Shown: positions 33,798 to 60,600 of the stretch, piece after piece
How positions within the stretch are numbered: position 1 is the stretch's first letter
How the letters are laid out: each line of letters starts with the position of its first letter
Source: Gonocerus acuteangulatus
Taxonomy: Eukaryota > Arthropoda > Insecta > Hemiptera > Coreidae
DNA: 64,000 nt
Direction: 5' to 3'
Assembly (NCBI GenBank): GCA_946811695.1
Contig: OX328126.1
Span: 82,906,467 to 82,970,466, forward strand
The notes under the pieces: model-generated
Database searches by the model: none
Told to the model about the DNA's origin: nothing
What the model saw: the letters and a program-made list of their open reading frames with translations, nothing else
Program-made: the position numbers and the translations under genes

Positions 33798-34091
33798 CAT
33801 GGGCGTATATAAGGGGGGCATGAGGGGGCTGCAGCCCCCCCCCCCCCCCGAAATTTTGATTTGATCGGTAAAAATTTCATAAAAGCCTTAAAAATAAATT
33901 AAATAAGATCATTTACTTCATAAAACATATTCTATTTTGGGTGTAATAGTGTTTAAGGTTGCTGAAACTCTTCCAAGATCTAAATTGTTAGTATTCCATA
34001 CACCGGAAATGGTCTCAGCCCCCCCTGAAATTTTCCCAGCCCCCCCCCCCCCCCCCCCCCCCCCCGAAATTATTTTCTATTTACGCCCATG
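33798..34091. mobile_element. hAT-type MITE with poly-C tracts, copy 1
   Basis: Ends are CATGGGCGTA and TACGCCCATG, flanked by the 8-bp duplication GGTGCTAA (33790-33797 and 34092-34099), as for hAT elements. Inside the left end is an unbroken 18-base C tract (33833-33850), and near the right end another long one (about 34041-34065). No ORF. Confidence 0.8.
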
Positions 34092-34738
34092 GGTGCTAAC
34101 GTTGTTAAGTCATGAGTTAAAACGAAATGCCGCGTTTTTTTTTTTTGTGACTGCTTGTTGTGTGGTTCAAACTTTTACATATTCCTTCAATAAAATCACC
34201 CTGAATTAATTTAAATGTTCACTCAAAATACTTGTTGTGTTTTGTTTTGATGAGTCCAACATATTCCAAAATCTCAAAACTGTTTACCGCTCCAATAGGC
34301 TTTCATTTTTCCATTCTCTCTTTAATTGATTTTCATAAATCTTTTCATAGTTTTACTTGCTGTATTGTTTTGTTCTGAATCGAATGAGACCAGCCTCAGG
34401 TTTCTAGGTTAATCCGTTCTCGAGATATTGATTTTTTCCCGCTTTTTGGCCATTCGGCGACACTGTGAGCCGGTTTCTGCGAATAAAATCGCTCTATCGA
34501 AAATTGCCTTTCCTCTCCCGTGGTCCTGGTATACGATTCTTGCAATTATTTCTAAACCTCCGAATGATGATGCCGCCAGCTGCACCTGATCCTCGCGACA
34601 CTTCCACTTCGAAATACTCACTTTCGGATATAGATTTTAACAGCTGATGCTCAGCCAGGCAGATAATCCCAGCTTATCCCTTGTAGCAGGATGGTTAATT
34701 TGTATAATATTGGCTTTACGAATATTAGGATCTTCCCC

Positions 34739-34822
34739 GCCAAAGCCATACCCACGTTGAACACACCGGTTCCCGTAGATCACCGAAGTTAAGCAACGTC
34801 GGCAGTGGTCATCGTTTTGGAT
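34739..34822 (+). pseudogene. 5S rRNA-derived sequence (pseudogene or 5S-headed SINE)
   Basis: GCCAAAGCCATACCCACGTT..., followed by GAACACACCGGTTCCCGTAG, ATCACCGAAGTTAAGCAACG and TCGGCAGTGGTCATC, follows insect 5S rRNA from its 5' end through the internal promoter region (A box and intermediate element). It diverges before the 3' third, so it is not a functional 5S gene. Whether it is a lone retrocopy or the head of a SINE3-type element cannot be told from one copy. Confidence 0.75.
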
Positions 34823-34972
34823 CCGGAGTAACCCCACCTCCCTCCCGGTGGACCGATTTTGATAGTTATTCGAAATAGTTAAATTGTTTACCATACCAAG
34901 TTGGTACCATATGGTATACGTACCAAGTTTCGTGGCGAAAAAAAAAACGTATCTTGTTCACGGACACGCACA

Positions 34973-35038
<66 letters not shown>

Positions 35039-35310
35039 GGTGATAAGTGATATCATTAATATAAATGGGTTAAATTTAAATAATGAATCAAGAAATATCT
35101 TACTACTTTTTAGTAATATAAAATGTTAACTGAACAAAAATTTCCTCAATCCAAAATCAAGAAGGCCGGGTAGATCGTCAGTAGTTTTTAAGAAAGAGAG
35201 AAAAAAGAGATTCAAATTGTTTTCTGCTAGGAGAGTATCCTAAAGTGTTTGTGACAAAATAAGTTTTTGAATTGAAGATATATCAAGAGAATATTAATTG
35301 GACCTTGATA

Positions 35311-36376
35311 CGAGGTAAGGTCCATAAGTTTCCGGCCTGTCCTGCTTCCCCTCCTTCAAACGTGCCGGGACCTGCACGCCTATGCAGGACCATGCCTGCT
35401 CACTCCATACCCATCGCACGCACTTCCTCAGACTTTTCAGTCAGTGTCCAGCCTTGAAGGAAACTCCCCATTTGTACAATGTTCAAACTCGAGTACCGTG
35501 CGGTAATTAAATTCTTTTGTAAAGAGGATGTTACTCCTGCGCAAATTAAAGAGCGCTTGGATTGTATATACGGGCAGTCCTCCCCCTCGTATTCCACAGT
35601 GAAAGAATGGGCAAAATTATTTAAGTTAGGGAGAGAAAGTCTAAAAGATGACCCACGTCCCGGTCGCCCATTGGAAGCTGTCACTTCTGAAACAATCCAA
35701 CTTGTGGAGTCTGAATTGCTGTCTGACCGGCGACTAAAAACCAAGGAAATAGCAGCGAGGTTAGGGCTTTCAAAACCAAGTGTTTGGGGATCATCAAAGA
35801 ACATTTGCATGTGAACAAGGTTAGTGCAAGATGGGTTCCAAAAAGTCTTTCAGCTGCTCAAAAACAGGAACGAGTTCACTGCTGCAATGAATTTTTACGC
35901 GAGTATAATGCCGACCCAAGGAATTTTTTGGACTCAATTGTAACTGGGGATGAGACAATGGTTCTATATCATGACCCACTCAGCAAAAGAGAGTCCATGG
36001 AATGGAGAAGACCAGGAGAAGCGCCTCCTTTAAAGGCAAAAGTCACGCAGTCAACCAAAAAGGTAATGGCCACAATTTTTTGGGACTGTAAAGGAATACT
36101 ACTGATAAATTTTAAAGAAAGGAATACCACAATGAATGGTGAGTATTATGCATCCTTCGTGGAAGGCGATTTAACACCGACGAAGAGCTCCAAGCAGCAG
36201 TGGAAGAACATTTTTTTAACAAAGAAGAAAATTATTTTTTTCGTGGTATAGGAATGTTGCCAAAGCGTTGTATTGTGTTGAACTTAGAGGAGAATATATT
36301 GAAAAACAGTAAAACCAGTTTTTTTTTTTTCACCTTTCCTTCTATCCCAGGCCGGAAACTTATGGACCTTACTACG
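35311..36376 (+). mobile_element. Mariner-like transposon, internally deleted
   Basis: Terminal inverted repeats (AAGGTCCATAAGTTTCCGGC near both ends) are flanked by TA (35309-35310 and 36377-36378). It carries a broken transposase. At about 1.07 kb it is shorter than typical full mariners (about 1.3 kb), consistent with the internal deletion in the ORF. Confidence 0.9.
35479..36301 (+). pseudogene. Mariner transposase pseudogene lacking the third catalytic Asp
   Basis: The first frame (35479-35814) holds the two helix-turn-helix motifs and the linker DDPRPGRP. A frameshift near 35786 moves it into the second frame (from 35784), which has SIVTGDETMVLYHDP (first catalytic Asp) and MATIFWDCKGILLINF (second). 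After NGEYYASFVEGDL, a deletion removes the part that would carry the third catalytic Asp. The C-terminal remnant (VEEHFFNKEENYFFRGIG, around 36200) is in another frame. It cannot make active transposase. Confidence 0.9.
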
Positions 36377-36576
36377 TATAAGGTAATTTATGTTCATAGT
36401 ATAAATTTTATATTATTCTGTGGTAGTAAGATTTATATCACAAACCACGTATTGTTTTTTAAAAAATATAACTCTAAATTTGTATAAGAACCCAATACGA
36501 ACCTTTTTAATAAAATTAAATTTCAATTTCATTATACTTCGATAAAAATTAAATTATTAATCAAATAAATATATTA

Positions 36577-36635
<59 letters not shown>

Positions 36636-36895
36636 GGTATCTACTATGTAGGTTTGATGAAGATTCGACATTTTTTTTTCAAACATTCCGTCATGAATGT
36701 AACCTCAATAGCTGCTAAAAGATTGGCTGGTAGTTGATGCAATGGAAACGTATTTCGATCCGATTCCTAGTGGTTATTTTAAATAGTCTTAGTTAATACA
36801 GCCACAAAGTGATGTAATCTCATTAAAGTCTTTTTCGATTCTAAATGTATAGTTTGCTTCTTGCAGGACATTAAGAAGGTTGTGGGGACTTAGGG

Positions 36896-51396
<14,501 letters not shown>

Positions 51397-52038
51397 CTTC
51401 TGAGCTCTACTAGTCTAGGAATAGCGTACAATTCACAACTTCCATGAAGTAATTCATGCAAACGTTTGCAAGGATATTCAGCAATAGAACAACTGAGAGC
51501 ATTAACACCTTTACTGTGATACATATTCCTAGGGCCATGTAAGGTGTTTTCTTTCAGAGCAAGACGAATACCAGGTGTACACCCGTCCAGTGCAGGGACT
51601 TTCTTTGGAGGGGATGCCTAAATTTTATTTTTATACATTAATTATGTACATTTCTAATTTACACATTTCGACTTAATATTTAGTAATTACTAAGTACCAC
51701 ACTCTGGCCAATTCAAATCAAGCACTATGTGGTACATATCCAAGAAGAAGTGTATCAAAAACCACATGTCGTCAGAAATTTTAAGCAAAAAATATTCAAT
51801 CAAATTGAAATTATTTGGAAAAAAATTATTCATAATTCTTGTAACATCAAACTGATTTTTAATTATAGCTTGATCACTTAGATGGAATAATTCTACTCCC
51901 GCGTGCACAAATTTCCGACATTTACATTTCCATTACAATGAACAACACGCTACTTTAAACTGAATAAAACCATATTAAGTCTTTAACTCGTAGGCTTCCA
52001 CGTAATTTAACTCGTAGGCTTCCACGGTCCGAGTCATT

Positions 52039-52207
52039 ACACATATTAAATTCTTCTGGTATTGACCGTGTCACAAACTTCTTTGCCGATGTTTCGCTTG
52101 TCTGAGATTCTCAGACTAAGCCTTGAGGAAGCTGGCAGTATGACTAGCGAAACGTCGGCAAAGAAGTTTGTGATACGGTCAATACCAGAACACTTTAATA
52201 TGTGTAA
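52039..52207. mobile_element. ~170-bp palindromic element with hammerhead-like centre
   Basis: Arms of about 62 bp (52039-52099 and 52145-52207) are inverted copies (GGTATTGACCGTGTCACAAA). The centre has TTGAGGAAGCTGG...CTAGCGAAACGTC on the plus strand, resembling the hammerhead core with one change (UUGAGGA). Confidence 0.65.
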
Positions 52208-52255
52208 TATTATGTCTTGTTTAGAGCCATCAGGGAAGGGAAATATTACTTAATA

Positions 52256-52395
52256 ATTATCAATACTTAGCCCAAACTAAGGCTAAAAACAAGCCTGTCC
52301 AAATAGATTGTTTAGTTGGAAAGAAAAGAACGTGCTTATCACTAGGAGGTTTAAAACGTTTTCTGTCCTAGCTTTGGCTAAGTATTGATAAATAT
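52256..52395. mobile_element. Small ~140-bp MITE
   Basis: TTATCAATACTTAGCCCAAA and the inverted TTTGGCTAAGTATTGATAA bound a short AT-rich segment. Confidence 0.55.
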
Positions 52396-53183
52396 TAGAC
52401 ATTATTTCCTTTGTCTGACTTCTCAAAGCCTTCTCTAGTCTTAAAATGAGATATAATTACTTTATGGAGTTTGCATACGGCGAACCGTCGGCAATATTTC
52501 CCTCAAAAAGTTGCTATCTGAACAGGCTATAATGTTTGACACCATGCTTTTCTATGCACTTTTAAGTTTCAGACATTTATTTGTATTGCTGTTTGACCAG
52601 AAATGTCACTATTAATGTCAACTTAATTTTTACTTAATTCTTTTTTTGTGTTGTAGATAATTCATAATTTCAAAATGTCATTTTTTATAAATAAAATATA
52701 CATTTTTGCTAAAGTGTCCATCTTTATTCTTAGATACTAGATCCCTCCCATGCTTTGGTGAAAATTTCATCAATTACTCAACAAACGACCCTGAAAAAAT
52801 GTATGAACATTCCCTAAAGCAAAGTGATTTTTTTTTAAAATGATAGAATTTTTTCGAAGTACATGTACCTGACTTAGCGAGAGATCGCTTACATGTTTCG
52901 GAGGATATGTATCGCACCATGAGAACAAAAAAAAACAAAAACTAATGAATCCCAAGTCTTAATGATTAATAGTAGGGAGGGGGCCAACCTGTTGGTATTA
53001 CTGGCACTAATAGCCCAGTAGTTGAAAAAAAAATCCCTCCTGCATTTTTTAGGCGTCTTTTCAAAGGAATAAATTCTGTAAAAATAATTTAGATGGAGAT
53101 AGTTAGCCGCTGTAGAGATACGAAGACAGGTATAGTTGGGATTCGGCTAGGAGAAAAACGTCAGACTTTCAAAAAGAAATCTG

Positions 53184-53236
53184 TATTTTGGACGTTTCGA
53201 CTGCAACGATGGCAGCCTTCTTCAGCTAAAAAATAT
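53184..53236 (-). ncRNA. Hammerhead-like core in left arm of the Penelope-like element
   Basis: Inverted copy of the motif at 54590-54642: CTGAAGA at 53225-53219, stem II around the CATCGTT loop, GAAAC at 53198-53194 and GTC at 53193-53191. Confidence 0.45.
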
Positions 53237-53704
53237 ATACAGCTTATAAGTAAAGAAATTGTACAACTAGTAAGTAAAAGACAGGCAGAAATGAGCGGAG
53301 TATATATATCAATACAATAAATTTTAACCAATCTTATTTTTAAAACCAATGAAAATACAGTAGTTGGAAAGTAAACAGCATGTAGAAAGTGTTGGTAAAA
53401 ACAGAGCAAAAAAAAATTAAACAGTAAAAACAACGAACATTTTTTATATAGTTAAAAACAAAATCTATTTTATAAGTGAATACAATTTATAACAATTAAT
53501 ATATAGATACATACCACTAGAGAATGCCTAGGGGGGAGGGAGGAAGACCTCGACGACAACTTAGGTAACCATGGTTGGAAGTATGAACGAACGCAAATAC
53601 ACAGGGGGTCTTTATAGTTAAGAAAGGGGGTGGGGGGGGGGGGGCGGTAAATCGGTGAAGATGAAAGAAACAATTGCTGGGTTGTAAAAGCGGTTAAGAG
53701 CTTT

Positions 53705-54070
53705 GGGACACACAGCCAGTCATATGACTGCGCCACCCACTGTGTTTACCAAATACCCTGCCAAACCCCCTCCTGTAATGCTGTATACATAGGTGAAACC
53801 AAAAATTATATTCACTCCCGCATAACACAACACAAACGGACAATAAAAAACAAAGAAATCCACAAATCCGCCCTCGCAAAACACGCCATAACTAAAAAAC
53901 ACACTTTCAACTTTAACGACACTAAAATACTTTCCACCGAACGAAACACCAAAAAACGACAGATTTCCGAATGCGTCCACATTAACTTAAACCCCAATAA
54001 CATTAATTTCAAAACCGACAAACAAAACATCTCCCCTGCTTACTCCTCCGTCTTTCATAAATTGTCCTGA
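53705..54070 (+). pseudogene. GIY-YIG endonuclease domain of a Penelope-like element
   Basis: An open frame of 121 codons plus TGA. Before the domain are cysteines and histidine of the linker zinc motif (YDCATHCVYQIPCQTPSC). Then come the GIY-YIG parts: VYQI and AVYIGET, the arginine in HSRITQHKR, and a glutamate in STERN. KRQISECVHINLNPNNIN and the C-terminal ISPAYSSVFHKLS follow, as in Penelope-like elements. The domain looks complete. It has no start codon of its own because the RT part is missing, so it is a fragment of a larger polyprotein. Confidence 0.88.
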
Positions 54071-54589
54071 CCTCCTTTTTTACCTTTGTTCCCAGGCTCC
54101 AGACAATTTTCTACCTGTGTGTCCCAAAGCTCTTAACACCTTTTACAACCCAGCAATTGTTTCTTTCATCTTCACCGATTTACCGCCCCCCCACCCCCTT
54201 TCTTAACTATAAAGACCCCCTGTGTATTTGCGTTCGTTCATACTTCCAACCATGGTTACCTAAGTTGTCATCGAGGTCTTCCTCCCTCCCCCCTAGGCAT
54301 TCTCTAGTGGTATGTATCTATATATTAATTGTTATAAATTGTATCCACTTATAAAATAGATTTTGTTTTTCACTATATAAAAAATGTTCGTTGTTTTTAC
54401 TGTTTAATTTTTTTTGCTCTGTTTTTACCAACACTTTCTACATGCTGTTTACTTTCCAACTACTGTATTTTCATTGGTTTTAAAAATAAGATTGGTTAAA
54501 ATTTATTGTATTGATATATATACTCCGCTCATTTCTGCCTGTCTTTTACTTACTAGTTGTACAATTTCTTTACTTATAAGCTGTATATA

Positions 54590-54642
54590 TTTTTTAGCTG
54601 AAGAAGGCTGCCATCGTTGCAGTCGAAACGTCCAAAATACAG
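54590..54642 (+). ncRNA. Hammerhead-like core in right arm of the Penelope-like element
   Basis: CTGAAGA (54598-54604), then a 6-bp stem GGCTGC/GCAGTC with one G-U pair and loop CATCGTT, then GAAAC (54625-54629) and GTC (54630-54632). An extra A lies between the 5' core and stem II. Flanking TTTTTTAG and CAAAATAC can partly pair as stem I. Hammerheads are known in terminal repeats of Penelope-like elements, which supports the reading. Confidence 0.5.
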
Positions 54643-54719
54643 ATTTCTTTTTGAAAGTCTGACGTTTTTCTCCTAGCCGAATCCCAACTATACCTGTCTT
54701 TGTAAAAATAATTTTTACT

Positions 54720-55820
54720 AAAACTAATTTAAAAAATTACATGTTTAACTATTTATAAAGCCTAATATTATTTGCTGTAATTTGACTGAAAACGGACTAA
54801 TTTCACATTTCAAACTTTATGTGATTTCCATCTCAATCATTTTGATAGTTAACCTTTATTTAATTAAAAATGGTTTTGTTAAGTAATTAAAAACCTGTTA
54901 ATAGTATCACCATATAAAATGGAAATAAAATATTTGAATAATCTATTTTTTAATACAATAAACGTATCCTCAATTTTACATTAATCCTCAAAAAAAGTTC
55001 TATTGAATATTTCTCCATAATTCTTTCTTACCTTAAATAAATTAAATTACTTCACTTTCTTGATTGCAAGAAATTTATGGCTCTATTTATGGTACTGCAT
55101 TCATAAAATATTAATGATGTCGATTACATCAATGAATTAAGGAATGGCAATAAAGTTTTATGGCATTTTTATAATTAGAATTTGCTTTACATTTGCCCGG
55201 CATTAAAGTTACACTGAAATAACAAGGTAAAAATTATTAATATCTGATGACTTTTTTTCTCTTTTTTTAAAGGCATTTCAACCCTTAAGGCCTCTGATGA
55301 CTTTACCTCTGAGATTAAATCACATCTGATTATTAGCATGTTTTCCATTAGCTTAATATGAAGGTGACAACTCATCTTTGTTAAAAGAATTACTAAAACA
55401 AAACATTTTCCAAGTTGATCATCTTTTAATGCTTTGTACTTATAAAAATAGATTAATTGATTTAATAATTTGAGTTTAATTATTATTAATTTTAAAATCA
55501 TGCTGTGCATTAGCAGAATGTGTTTTCTAAGAAATCTTGGCAAATTATGTTTATTTATGCTTTTTGAATATGGGTCGTTTGACTTCAAACTAAATTTATA
55601 TTATAGTAAAATTATTGATAAATCAAATAATAGAAGTGTACTTTATTTCTGGAAATTGATTGTCCCAATTTTGCCCCTTGGTTTTTATTGATTTCAGAAT
55701 TTTATACAAAATTGGATTAGGCCTAAAGAAAAAAAAACCTGCATATTTCAATAAATACTTGAATGTTGGGTTAATGATGATAATGGGTGAAGATAAGGAT
55801 GTGAAGAGACGGGATTAATA
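54720..55820. other. No gene recognised
   Basis: AT-rich intergenic sequence between the Gr and P450 genes, with only featureless ORFs. Confidence 0.5.
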
Positions 55821-55825
55821 ATAAT

Positions 55826-56003
55826 TAAATTTTATGTCCATTATAATTAACTCAGAGTTTTAGGACGGGTTAACTATAGGTCAGTTCCCTTTTCTAACCA
55901 GGAAAGGGCTGATGCCTTTTCTTTTTTCCAAAGAAAAGCCATCACCCCAAGTAGGAATCGAACCCACGACCCTTGGCACAGAGCGTTAAGAGCTCACGCC
56001 CTC
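55826..56003 (-). mobile_element. SINE family S1, copy upstream of the P450 gene
   Basis: Tail TTTTAGGACGGGTTAACTAT, hairpin TTTTTTCCAAAGAAAAG, box B GGAATCGAACCCACGACCC (plus-strand view) and part of the tRNA-like head. Confidence 0.75.
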
Positions 56004-56077
56004 TAGATATTAATAATAACTAACCACAATTAGAACAATAATATCCTGTAATGGACTGCAATCGTTCTGTTTTGCTA

Positions 56078-56968
56078 ACAAGGGGAGTATACAGCGATGG
56101 GGGTCACTGATTTGGACCAATTTTTTTCTGGTGATTCTACATCGAAAAATAGTCGACACGTGTCCGAGCGTTCCGTCCAATGCGCCTTAGGAGCCGAGAA
56201 ATAAAATAAAATAGGTTGAAAGTGCTTTATTTTTTATATCGAGTTTAGAAAATGATATCGACATGATTCACCAATTCATTTGTTTTATAGAGTAGATTAA
56301 AAGAAAAATATAATCGTTAAAAAATAATTTATATTTCCTCAAATATATTCAAAAATATGCTTTCGTTTTCAGGTAAACTAGTATTATACATTTTTTCACA
56401 CCAAAAATAATAGCAGATTTAAAATCAGCACCCCAAGAAACCCTAATATACTGAATAACATTGAAAACAAAAAATAATGATTTTTCCTAGTCTAGAAGAG
56501 GCTAAATATTTGTAAGAGAAAAAGTAATGTGACGTTTTGGAATTCAATATCTCCCTTTGAGATAATCCGATTTATAAGTCATTTAAATCATTCGAAAGAA
56601 GAAAGACTCCTTTTTCTATCCATATAAATGACTATTGTCTTATCTCAAAAGGTACTTGCAAAAAATGGTTATCAAAATAAAAATAAAATGTAAACTTTTT
56701 TGCATATAACGTCAATTCCAGAACACGTAGAAACACCGCGATTGGACGGAAATGTGTCACATAATGGCTTTTATTGGTGAAAGAATAATGTCGATATAAT
56801 TTTCTAAACTCGATATAAGAAATAAAGCATTTTCAACCTATTTTATTTCTCGGCTCCTAAGGCGCATTGGACGGAACGCTCGGACATGTGTCGACTATTT
56901 TTCAATGTAGAATCACCAGAAAAAAATTGGTCCAAATCGGTGACCCCATCGCTGTATACTCCCCTTGT
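56078..56968. mobile_element. Foldback MITE with ~170-bp terminal inverted repeats
   Basis: ACAAGGGGAGTATACAGCGA at the left and its inverse at the right. The inversion continues for about 170 bp (TCGACACATGTCCGAGCGTT; GCGCCTTAGGAGCCGAGAAA) with few mismatches. The centre is AT-rich without an ORF. The target duplication is unclear. Confidence 0.8.
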
Positions 56969-57089
56969 AAGATGATACCTGTTCTTTTCAAAAACTTAAG
57001 TTTCAGTACATGTTTTTTTTTACAGAATGTCTGAAATAAGATTATTGGTTTCATATTTATTTATTGCTGCCTAAAAAGAGAAACAAATA

Positions 57090-57591
57090 CAGTAGACTCT
57101 CCCTTATCCGTTGCTCTCCCACTTTCTGGCGGTCTCTGAGAGGATTAAGTGATGGATATCGAAACTCACCGGAGCTAGGCCAACTCAAGGGTTCATAGAA
57201 AACCTTCCATTCCTAGCTAGCCAAACATTTGTTTCATTGTATTTCATTGAATGGAAGTGGAAGAAGGCATATATGTTTCGTTTTTGAGGCAACAACTTAT
57301 GTTTGTACGCAGAAAATAAATGTTTCTACTTAGACACCTCCGCCTGTTCTGGCACGCCTGATTTTATTAGTTTAGTTTGTACATTTAAATACTATATTTA
57401 GTTTGTATCATTTTTAATATTGAATATTTAAAATGGTAGATACGAGTATTCTTATATCCTCGAATAAAAAAGTTTTTCAAATACATAAGTGACCGCTTCT
57501 AACTGACTTCTCTAATCCGGCGTTATCTCTAGCCCGACTGGCCGGAATATCCTGGTCCCGACGGCGCCGGAATATTAGGGGGAGTCTACTG
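57090..57591. mobile_element. Pogo/Tigger-like MITE, 502 bp
   Basis: It begins CAGTAGACTCTCCCTTATCC and ends GGGGGAGTCTACTG, flanked by TA (57088-57089 and 57592-57593). It lies about 100 bp upstream of the P450 start, so it could overlap that promoter. Confidence 0.85.
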
Positions 57592-57691
57592 TAAATCAAA
57601 TTTCAGATTCGTTGAAATTTAATATTTTTAATAAAATTATATAGTAATTCTGACAAGCCTATTGGTAAGCTCTGAAAACATTACATTCCAG

Positions 57692-60600
57692 ATGTTATTA
57701 ACAGCAATTTTCCTGAGCATCTTCCTTGTGGGACTGATTCTCAGGTTGTCATCATGGAAGTACTGGCACTTACCTGGTCTAGGGACTCCTCCCATTTTTG
57801 GTGATCTGTATAATATTATAAGTAACTTCACCGTATCTTACCCAGGTAAGCAATCAGAATTAATATGAGTTTATGATAAAAAAATCAAAACACATTATAG
57901 AGGTGTACTTATTGTAGAAAGTAGAAGAATCAGATAAATAATAAACTTCCATGAAAGTTAGTCTGTACTGGCAATAGTGCCAGTGGTTGTAAATTGATCC
58001 AATTTTTATGACAATTAGCATAAAAATAATTTGACTAAAATGAAAGATCCAGCGTTCGTTAATCAGCAGTATGGAAAAATTCTTTATTTGGCAAAATTTG
58101 GGGAAATATTATATTATAGCTCTTACCTATGTAAGAGGGGGGATCATACGTATGTATGGGACTTCAAATCTTATTTTACTGTCAATCTGTATACAAGACA
58201 TGAAAATAACTCTGTTATAATTACATTACTTCAAGATTGATCTGCTTCCAAATGTTTCATACACAACACGCATCTTATTGATGTCTGCTTTGTTATACCT
58301 GTATTTGAAGTATCCCAACACAAATATGCTATAGCGATGACTAAAATGAAAAAAAAAAAGTTACAAAAAAGTATCCGCTGGGATTAATGCTGGCGGGGTG
58401 GCCATGTACGAAAAAGGAGACTGTATGTTGTACAGTACATTACATAGGTTTGTCGAGTGGAGCTAAAGCGCATTTATGTTACTGAATTTGTTTTTTTTTT
58501 TTTAATATATTTATGACAAAAAAAAAAAAAAAAAAATTGCCTTCTGCAATTTTGTTATCAAAGAATGGTGATAAGTCTTAATAACATCTAGTTTTGCATT
58601 TATAAGGAAAAATAACTTCTTTTTTTTTTATGGTGCTTAGAACCAAAGGAAAAAATATAAAAATATTAATATTCCTAAGTTTAATAATTAGAGGTTTTAT
58701 TTTTCCCTCATTATAAAAGCAAACCTAGATGTTATTAAGACTTATCCCCATTCTTTGATTACAAAATTTCAGATGGCCAGATGGTATTGGGGACAAAGAG
58801 GTAGAGCTCTCGACTCATATTCTGAAGGACCTGAGTTCAAAACTCGGGCACACTCAAGATTTTATCTCCTAGTGTCATCAGCACTTTAAAGGGGAAAATA
58901 AGGTGGCCAAGGTACTCACCGCACTATCTTCCCAGAGTGCCATATTATCTAGAATCAGATACAAGTACAGTATCTGCCTCTCTGGGGCTTTTTAATGGGT
59001 TGATTTAAAATAAATGTGTATATTTAGAACATTCTACAACTACACAGCAGAAGGTATACATAAAACTTATGTTATTTTGTTACTATTTCCAGCCGTTGTT
59101 CGTAAACTGGTCTCCCAGCACAATAAATACGGAGAAACCATTGCTTTCAGGTTTGGGCCACTGATATTTATTAGCACTGCAGATCCCTACGTCCTAGAGG
59201 TAAGGTTACATATGTCTGTCAATTAGTTCTACCCAATTTTATATTTTAGACTTTCCCTAAATTTTTGTTATCCGCTGATTTCTCTTAAATGGTTGAAACT
59301 CACATTTGTGTGCAAGTATGTATGTGTTCTACAGGTGTGAATTGATATAGTTATTATATATAAAATAGATTTATTTAACACTTGTTTAAAAAAATATTTT
59401 CATTATAAAATTGCTTATTTCATCATAACCCTCCATTGCTAACAAAAGTTATTTGAATCAATTTCACTAGTTATTAACAAAAGGTATCATCACTTTGAAT
59501 TTATTTTAGTGTATAAAACAACTTCACTAACTGGTTATGTGTTTAGAAAATTGATTTAATGTTAATTTGATTAGATTAAAGAATGTGCACAAATCGTCGC
59601 TAAAAATGCAAAGTATCGAATCTGAAAATCACCACTTTTCAGAGTGGAAAATCATTTATTCATAACTTTTTTTTTGGACACTCAAATATTCGGCAGATTT
59701 GACCTTTTAATAGTGGAATACTTTCCCTTTAATAGAGTGATCTAAGATTCAGGAATTTGCCGTACATAAGTCCAGCATAAATTAGTAGATTGTCAATGAA
59801 AGATGCATTTTTTTACATTTGTTACTTTGCATTTGTATCAACGAAATGTTACTTAGAAATTTGTGTGTTTAAGAGGCTGAACAAGACGACCATAGTGCTC
59901 ATTTTTATTTTGTTTATATTAATGTTCCATTTTTATTTATAAATTAGAATATATATATAAATATATATATATATACGTCCAGCTCGAACCGCCGTTATTT
60001 TTGGGCTCTAGGGGTTCTGAAACATAAAATTTTCTAGTCAGTACTTCCGGATTGTTTCATGAGTTCAACCTTATAAGCGGGTTTCCTACCTATGAAGGGA
60101 GGGAGGAACCGCTCTAATAATGATGGTTGTTTAATAAGTCTATCAGGGATCATATCTTCTCTTGTTCCTAGGAGCTAGCGTTTAATCCGAACATGATGAC
60201 AAAAGAGCCAATAATCTACCAGCCTCTCCAAGGAGTGTATGAAGGGGCCTTCAGCAGCACAAGTGAGTTACCTCATATTAATTTCATTATTATTTTATAA
60301 TTTTCTCATTGTTGTAAATAGAAGTAATTATTTGAAATATTATAAAAATGTAATGTTCAGTAAGTTCAAAACATATAATTGCCTGGTTGAAGCCAAAATG
60401 TCAGGCTTAGCCATTATTTAGGCTGGTTGATCGCCTGGGAAAACTGTGTACCGTTGAAATTTTAAAACCTGTTCTTAGTCTATCTGTAGTGTATATAACG
60501 TAACAAAAAATTAAGAAAAAATACAGATGTAAAATTATGTATGGCCTGTTCAGGTAGATCATGCAGTTTTTCGGTCTTATCTTTGAGCAAGTATTAACAC

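Larger units (their letters stand above)
53091..54700 (+). mobile_element. Penelope-like element with inverted arms
   Basis: Inverted arms of about 580 bp (roughly 53125-53712 and 54113-54700) flank a central ORF for a GIY-YIG endonuclease. The whole unit is flanked by a perfect 14-bp duplication, TGTAAAAATAATTT (53077-53090 and 54701-54714). Penelope-like elements end in such an endonuclease and often insert with an inverted partial copy of their terminal repeat. The reverse transcriptase is absent, so this is a 5'-truncated, inverted-arm insertion. Each arm has a hammerhead-like core near its outer end. Confidence 0.85.

Noticed and set aside
34739..34822. Functional 5S rRNA gene
   Set aside because: Only the 5' two-thirds matches, and the 3' domain and terminator T-run are missing.
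53093..53433. Minus- and plus-strand ORFs in the Penelope arms (also 54157-54662)
   Set aside because: Mirror-image translations of the inverted arms; no protein domain.
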